This document shows, in pieces, positions 20,633 to 25,025 of a DNA stretch of 25,025 nt. The notes beneath the pieces are model-generated. The model searched no databases. It saw only the letters and a program-made list of their open reading frames with translations, and was not told the DNA's origin. The stretch is taken from the NCBI GenBank assembly GCA_040143965.1, contig JASJQH010000145.1, positions 1 through 25,025 on the forward strand. Reading direction: 5' to 3'. This DNA is from Basidiobolus ranarum (taxonomy: Eukaryota > Basidiobolomycota > Basidiobolomycetes > Basidiobolales). The position numbers and the translations under genes were made by a program. The stretch's first letter is position 1; each line of letters opens with the position of its first letter.

Positions 20633-22239
20633 TTAAAAAGGATATGTCAAAGTAGCAGCCAGTTTACGATTCCAAAGACGATGGTGAGAATCTTCAGTAG
20701 TATTGGCCACGACTTTTAAACACTATTGGTTTTTGCACCTGAATAGAAATTAGGTTTGAATTTTTTACTCGCATATAAAAAGCGTTTACCTTAAAAAGAC
20801 GTGACGATATACAATAGGATACTTTTCTCCTTTGTATGGTCTAGGATTTTGGACTTTTTGAAACTTTTCAAGTATACCGTTCTGGCAAGTAGGGCACAGA
20901 CTTGAAGTTTTAAATTCGTCCAGGAGGTATAGCTGGAAGCCTTCTTTGGCTAACATTTTTCTCATTCTGACGCCTCTATTGGGCTCATGATACTTTACAT
21001 TTCCAGTCGATTAGTTACCAAGTATTAATATAGTATCATTCCCAAACTTCTCTTGAAGGTTCTTGGCAAGCCGTTTGTCTGATTGTAGTTGGTTAATGAA
21101 ACTTGAGAGTTTAATTTTTCTAAAAGGTAACAAACCGCTGGTACGCTGGTCTTCTCCTGCAGGGCAATCTTCATTTCAGTAATACGCTCTCATGACCGGA
21201 GTAACTTTGGCTTTTTCTTGAAGATACTTGACAAACTTGTCTTTGTTGGCAGTTGAAGATTTCAGATGTGATAGGGAAAGCTCAGCTGCGATGACTTGGT
21301 CTGTCTTTAAGTTCTCTCTGAGCTTCCTGAATTTTCTGTATTTTGTTTCAATTGCTTTTTGGTGGCTTGTATATCGGTAAACCATTTTGTTTTCAGCAGT
21401 ACTTTCTTCGTGCATACAGTACAGCAAATCGCGACATCCAGGATCAATTAGCACACATTTGCCAACACCGGCCTTCAACTCTTCTCTTCCCAACTTCTCC
21501 ACATACTGAAACTCCTCTTCTGAAGCAAGAGACTTTGACTTTGCACCACTGCCACCGCCATCCTTCTTCGTATCGTGGTTTTGCTTTAACACCGACACAC
21601 CTACACCATTTGTGTACATCATACCTCTAAACTTCGTGGACTTCCTTTTTCCTAGTGGTTTCATTGCCTTTGCTTGACCTTCTTTATATGCTCTGTTATA
21701 GTCTTTATGGCTGCCCTAAGCTCTTTCTCGCTTCCCCCATTCTTCTTCATTTCGCTTTCCAGTGCCTTGATTCTCTCATTCTTCTTCAAGAGCAAGTTAA
21801 GAAACATTCTAACTTTGTTTCCGAATTGAAGTTTGGCCCCGTTCGGATAAGCAGTGACAATTTTTGCCACTTCATAAGAAGCTATCTGATGAGCATACTT
21901 CATGTTGACTGGTTCGTCAGAGCAGCACTGACGATACTTGAGTATTAGAACTTTTTAGGATCTTGAGTCTGTCGAAGCTTTCTGTTTGTCTGACTTGTAG
22001 TTATTGAGGAGTGACGAAAAGACTTCTTTAAAAAAGCTAACATTAATGTAATCCTCCAAAAGAAATGCAGAATTATATTCCAGTTCATGAGTAAAGATGT
22101 ACTTCAAAAAGGAAAATGTCTGTGACACAAAGGTATGAACGTTAGCTACAAGTGACATGAGTTGTGGAACATATTGTGGCTTCTACCTAATACCAGCGAT
22201 TGAGCTTTTGACTGCTATAATCTTTAGAGGTGGTTCCAT
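20633..22239 (-). pseudogene. Fanzor (TnpB-like RNA-guided nuclease), degraded copy
   Basis: This is a minus-strand remnant of a Fanzor1-type protein, the eukaryotic relative of bacterial TnpB. It starts at ATG 22239 (MEPPLKIIAVKSSIAGIR), followed by TFSFLKYIFTHELEYN. The conserved helical part lies at 21903-21661: YEVAKIVTAYPNGAKLQFGN, then KVRMFLNLLLKKNERI. Next are FRGMMYTNGVGVSVLKQN and the RuvC-I motif VLIDPGCRDLLYCM, bearing the catalytic Asp. The later RuvC region has STGNVKYHEPNRGVRMRKML and FQLYLLDEFKTSSLCPTC, the last being half of the zinc finger. A possible 52-nt intron at ~20791-20740 leads to the second zinc pair (RCKNQ.C) and WNRKLAATL. Stops interrupt the frame near 22185, 21957, 21663, 21178, 21028 and 20723. 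About 150 residues expected before the FRGMMYT motif seem deleted, with a frame change near 21662. Conserved motifs survive, so decay is fairly recent. No terminal inverted repeats were found. Confidence 0.8.
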
Positions 22240-22783
22240 AAAGAGAAGAAGAGAAAAAGCGAATTGACCTCTTTTTTAGTTTACGGATAGAAAAGTTTGT
22301 TAAACATATACTCTCAATTTTGTTGGTTCACTTTTCTCATAGCAGGTGCAAGATTGGTGGCTTAGGCACCAGAATGAATGCTAACATGAGAGTGTGGTGG
22401 GTATATAATTAATAATCATAAATGATGGCGCTCTGTCTATATGCATACGATTGACAAATAATGCTATATATTTTCACATTCCTCTTCATGTTCCCATCGC
22501 TGGTTGGCTAATAATATACAGTCACTCCAAGTTCATGCTTGAACCGTAACCCGAATTTGAACCATATTGGGATTTTATCTCAAGCAGTTGGTCAAGGTGG
22601 GGAAAGGCGGGGAATACTCTTACTTATTAGGAACTCCAAATCATTTACATTGGTTCAGCAAATAAGAACCTTGAACTCGACACGTGAGTCAAATGCCAAG
22701 TCTATAAAAATTTACACCAGTATTTATTCTCCATTTGAGCTAACAGTATCTTAGAACCTACTTCACCACTAAAGTCTTATAAT
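22240..22783. other. spacer upstream of the Fanzor relic
   Basis: This region lies 5' of the Fanzor remnant and 5' of the antiporter relic, so it may contain the left-behind element boundary. A 71-codon open frame at 22539-22754 shows no family features. No inverted terminal repeat matching the 20321-20632 side is visible. Confidence 0.35.
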
Positions 22784-23850
22784 CATGAATAATGTTGTCT
22801 CTAATCACCATTTCACTATACCTATTAATCTTATATCTCTCGAGGAAACTTTTTTCGTTACTTTATGCTGATTTAATTGGACATTTACTTGTTGAAATCG
22901 TTTTGGTAGCTGGGAAAAATATGCGGCCTACTTTCTCGTAGAGGCTTTTACCTTGATAGGAAAGCTTGAAATGCTTTTGTTAGTATTCGAAGGTGACATG
23001 AGTATTGGACTTTCTCATGTCAAAGGAGCTTTTTCTCAAGCATTGCTTATCGCATTGACTGGAACCTTGTTACCTTTCGGAGTAGGTACTTTGGTGTGCC
23101 ACTTTCTCTTTAAATTTGGCTTACTCGAAGCGGTCATATCTTCTGCTTCATTGGCAAGTACCTCTATTGGAATCATAATAATAATTTCAAGTCAGCAAGG
23201 TATAACGAAGACTACTTTTGGCGTACTCATCATGATTGCTGCGTTATTAGACGATGTCTTTAGTTTAATAATTCTTGCGGTTATGAAAGAGATTGGTCCT
23301 ATTATGAATGGTACTCATGATACAGTACAGCCTTGGCTAATAGCTCGTCCATTTGTGGTTTCAGTGGGATTCATTCTACTAGCTTTCGGGTGTTTCTTTG
23401 ATTTAAAACTCGCTGCAAGTTCCTTCAGTAGAAACTTTCTCGACCTTTCCACTTTAGAGAAGGATACGTTGCCTAATGCATATTCCAGCAGTCCAAGGAA
23501 AGCTTCCAATTAGGCCGATGATAAACAGCATTGCTATACATATCAGCTTAAAATATTTCTACTATCAAATGGGTTCCTTAATCGCGCTATCCTACTCTTG
23601 ATTCTTGTAGTTGATTGTGTTTTCTGTTCTTGTTGAAATACTGGGCAGCTCAGAACTTCTTGGAGCTTTCGTAGCAGGGTTCATATTTGCCCCATATTCA
23701 CTTCCAATTGACCTTTTTCATAGTCATGTTCACCCAATCATAACTTTGACAACACCAATTTTCTTCTCATCTATTGGATTCATCGTACCCGTTTCATCCC
23801 TTTTCAATGCAGAAAATCTTTGTTGTCACTGTTTCTTGGTTATATTATAA
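22784..23850 (+). pseudogene. CPA2-type cation/proton antiporter, apparently degraded
   Basis: Membrane protein of the monovalent cation:proton antiporter-2 (Na+/H+ exchanger-like) type. The clearest block is 22953-23513: KLEMLLLVFEGDMSI corresponds to the L-L-x-F-E-x-G-x helix of the family, followed by ALLIALTGTLLPFGVG, ASLASTSIGIIII and the ion-site helix AALLDDVFSLIIL with paired Asp. A second block at 23611-23850 carries GSSELLGAFVAGFIF and TPIFFSSIGFIV, the later conserved helices. Upstream, ATG 22784 begins a short frame (NNVVSNHHFTIPI), and YADLIGHLLVEIVL near 22865-22905 resembles the early GLIGQ helix but is in another frame, so at least two frame changes precede the main block. The C-terminal third after ~23850 is not recognisable. 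Missing introns could explain some breaks, but the phases I tried do not join. Best read as a decaying gene, possibly one paralogue of several. Confidence 0.55.
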
Positions 23851-24505
23851 CTCTTTTACATCTAACATTTATGGAGAAAGAGCACCAAGCGATATGTTAT
23901 CCAAAAATGCCATGTACATAGCGTTGTTTTAGAGGTCTACAAAGAATCAATGATAGACCTCATGACCAGGATCTCCATAGTTGAGAAGAAGCATTATAAG
24001 GTAGTAACCTCTTATGTCCCAGCGTTATACATCTGCAGCTTTGTAGTTTTTTCTTTCTATCCATTGCAGCACTAATGGGGTCTGACACTCGTTAGGTCTG
24101 AGATGAAGTATTTTTGTGACATAAAATATTGATCTGATATGTCAGACATCCAATGGCAGCATTACTAGCTATGGTAACGGAGAGCAAATTAGAAAAAGAT
24201 GCAAGGAGCTACTTGTGAACCCACCAGCAAAGAGTATGCTACAGATCTAAGTGCTAGATTAGTATATAAGCCCGCGACCAGTTACTATGTAGCACAAGTG
24301 ATGGTGAACTTCAGAGACTTGGCCTCGATAAATTATCGAAAAATATGGATAGAAAAAATATTTAAGGGTAGATTGAATCTTTAATTTAATATCTTTAACG
24401 AATAATCTATTGTCAAGGAATGTATGGAAATTATTCCCAGAATCTTGTTCATATGTTAGAATATATTTGTGGGTTGGAATCAGTTTTATGGTAGTATGAA
24501 TACAC
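23851..24505. other. spacer between antiporter relic and Gly-rich gene
   Basis: About 650 nt. Short open frames (for example MAALLAMVTESKLEKDA near 24151-24202) might be remnants of the antiporter tail but are too brief to support. The right end should be the 3' untranslated region of the glycine-rich gene. Confidence 0.35.
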
Positions 24506-25024
24506 TCAGTATTTATAAGCTGAACCGCCTCCATTGCCACCGTAATCACCGCCAGATCCACCACCACCATATTCACCACCTTCACCGCCTCCATCACCTC
24601 CATAGCTATTGCCAGATCCACCACCACCACCGTATTTGCCACCTTCACCTCCTCCGTTGCCTCCATAATCACCTCCACCACTATATTTGCCGCCTTCGCC
24701 TCCTCCATTACCACCGTAGTCACCGCCGGATCCACCACCACCGTATTTATCACTTTCCCCTCCTCCGTGACCGCCGTATTCAACGCCTGATCCGCCACCA
24801 CCACCATATTTGTCACCTTCACCACTTCCTTTGCCCCCGTAATCACCGCTTGATCTACCACCACCACCGCCATAATTACCGCCTGATCCACCACCACCAC
24901 TATATTTGCCACCTTCACCACCTCCATTGCCTCCGTAGTCACCGCCGGATCCACCACCACAACATCCGGCATATATGCCGCCTGCACATACTACGGGGCC
25001 TCCATAAACTCCGCCAGAACAAGC
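24506..25024 (-). CDS. glycine-rich tandem-repeat protein (partial, 5' end off window)
   Basis: The C-terminal 172 codons of a minus-strand gene are present, with stop TGA at 24506-24508; the start lies beyond the right edge. The correct frame gives a cysteine-bearing opening (ACSGG, PVVCAGG, AGCCGGG), then about seven and a half imperfect copies of a ~20-residue unit of the form GGGGSGGDYGGNGGGEGGKY, ending GGGSAYKY. Within the unit, Gly-rich arms alternate with a Tyr and an acidic or basic residue (DY, NY, KY, EY). A Val/Ala/Asp-rich open frame covering the same bases is a shadow of the GGT/GGC-rich repeats. This composition suits a secreted or wall-associated structural protein, but a low-complexity intracellular protein is equally possible. 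Tyr regularity could allow cross-linking. I do not assign a name. Confidence 0.7.
   Translation of the reverse strand, partial: ACSGGVYGGPVVCAGGIYAGCCGGGSGGDYGGNGGGEGGKYSGGGGSGGNYGGGGGRSSGDYGGKGSGEGDKYGGGGGSGVEYGGHGGGESDKYGGGGSGGDYGGNGGGEGGKYSGGGDYGGNGGGEGGKYGGGGGSGNSYGGDGGGEGGEYGGGGSGGDYGGNGGGSAYKY
24509..24980. repeat. ~60-nt coding tandem repeats in the Gly-rich gene
   Basis: Imperfect repeats of roughly 51-69 nt encode the 17-23-residue Gly-rich unit. The copies differ by point changes and by small whole-codon insertions or deletions, so the reading frame is preserved through the array. Confidence 0.75.
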
Positions 25025-25025
25025 G

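Noticed and set aside
24509-24980. Regular repeats considered as a CRISPR-like array
   Set aside because: The repeats are coding, lack unique spacers and vary in whole codons.
24259-24987. Val/Ala/Asp-rich 242-codon minus-strand open frame
   Set aside because: It is a shadow of the GGT/GGC repeat array; the neighbouring frame gives regular Gly-rich units ending in a stop at 24506.
1-25025. tRNA, rRNA or snRNA genes
   Set aside because: I looked for box A/B pairs and conserved rRNA blocks by eye and saw none that I could support.

Overview
This is an AT-rich nuclear fragment from a fungus. Genes are closely packed on both strands and cut by short GT-AG introns, nearly all 46-98 nt, often with TAAC or CTAAC-like branch sites. 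The fungal call rests on a DASH/Dam1 kinetochore subunit (DAD4), a Rlm1/Smp1-type MEF2 MADS factor and an Adp1-like ABCG transporter. The U2AF65 linker around its tryptophan, and a Fanzor relic, look more like early-diverging 'zygomycete-grade' lineages than Saccharomycotina, but that placement is inference and the lineage is open.

Layout, left to right. 3-149 (+) is the tail of a Gly/Arg/Phe-rich protein. A gene-free stretch of about 1.6 kb follows. BDP1 (TFIIIB B'') lies at 1788-3277 (+, 5 exons), convergent with DAD4 at 3951-4294 (-, 3 exons, 72 aa). A rhodanese-like/methyltransferase fusion lies at 4562-5524 (+, single exon). U2AF large subunit is at 6003-7621 (+, 3 exons). A PQ-loop membrane protein is at 8501-9677 (+, 4 exons). 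A tiny membrane protein at 9778-9966 (-) is divergent from RAD52 at 10057-12060 (+, 8 exons). An RLM1/MEF2-type factor is at 12507-14449 (-, 8 exons), COX6A/COX13 at 15362-15777 (-, 2 exons), and an ABCG half-transporter at 16872-20320 (+, 12 exons).

From about 20.3 kb rightward the character changes. A decayed Fanzor, the eukaryotic relative of the TnpB RNA-guided nuclease, lies at 20633-22239 (-). A degenerate CPA2-type cation/proton antiporter lies at 22784-23850 (+). A glycine-rich tandem-repeat protein at 24506-25024 (-) runs off the right edge. This segment reads as a repeat-bearing, decaying island next to a conserved housekeeping block.

The housekeeping genes are functionally mixed: Pol III initiation, kinetochore, 3' splice-site recognition, recombinational repair, respiration and stress transcription. 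They do not form a pathway cluster. The nearest thing to an undescribed system is the Fanzor locus. Other points of interest are two introns whose best donor is the same unusual hexamer GTCCGT, an in-frame alternative donor inside the MEF2 domain, and an optional 42-nt in-frame intron in the small gene beside RAD52.
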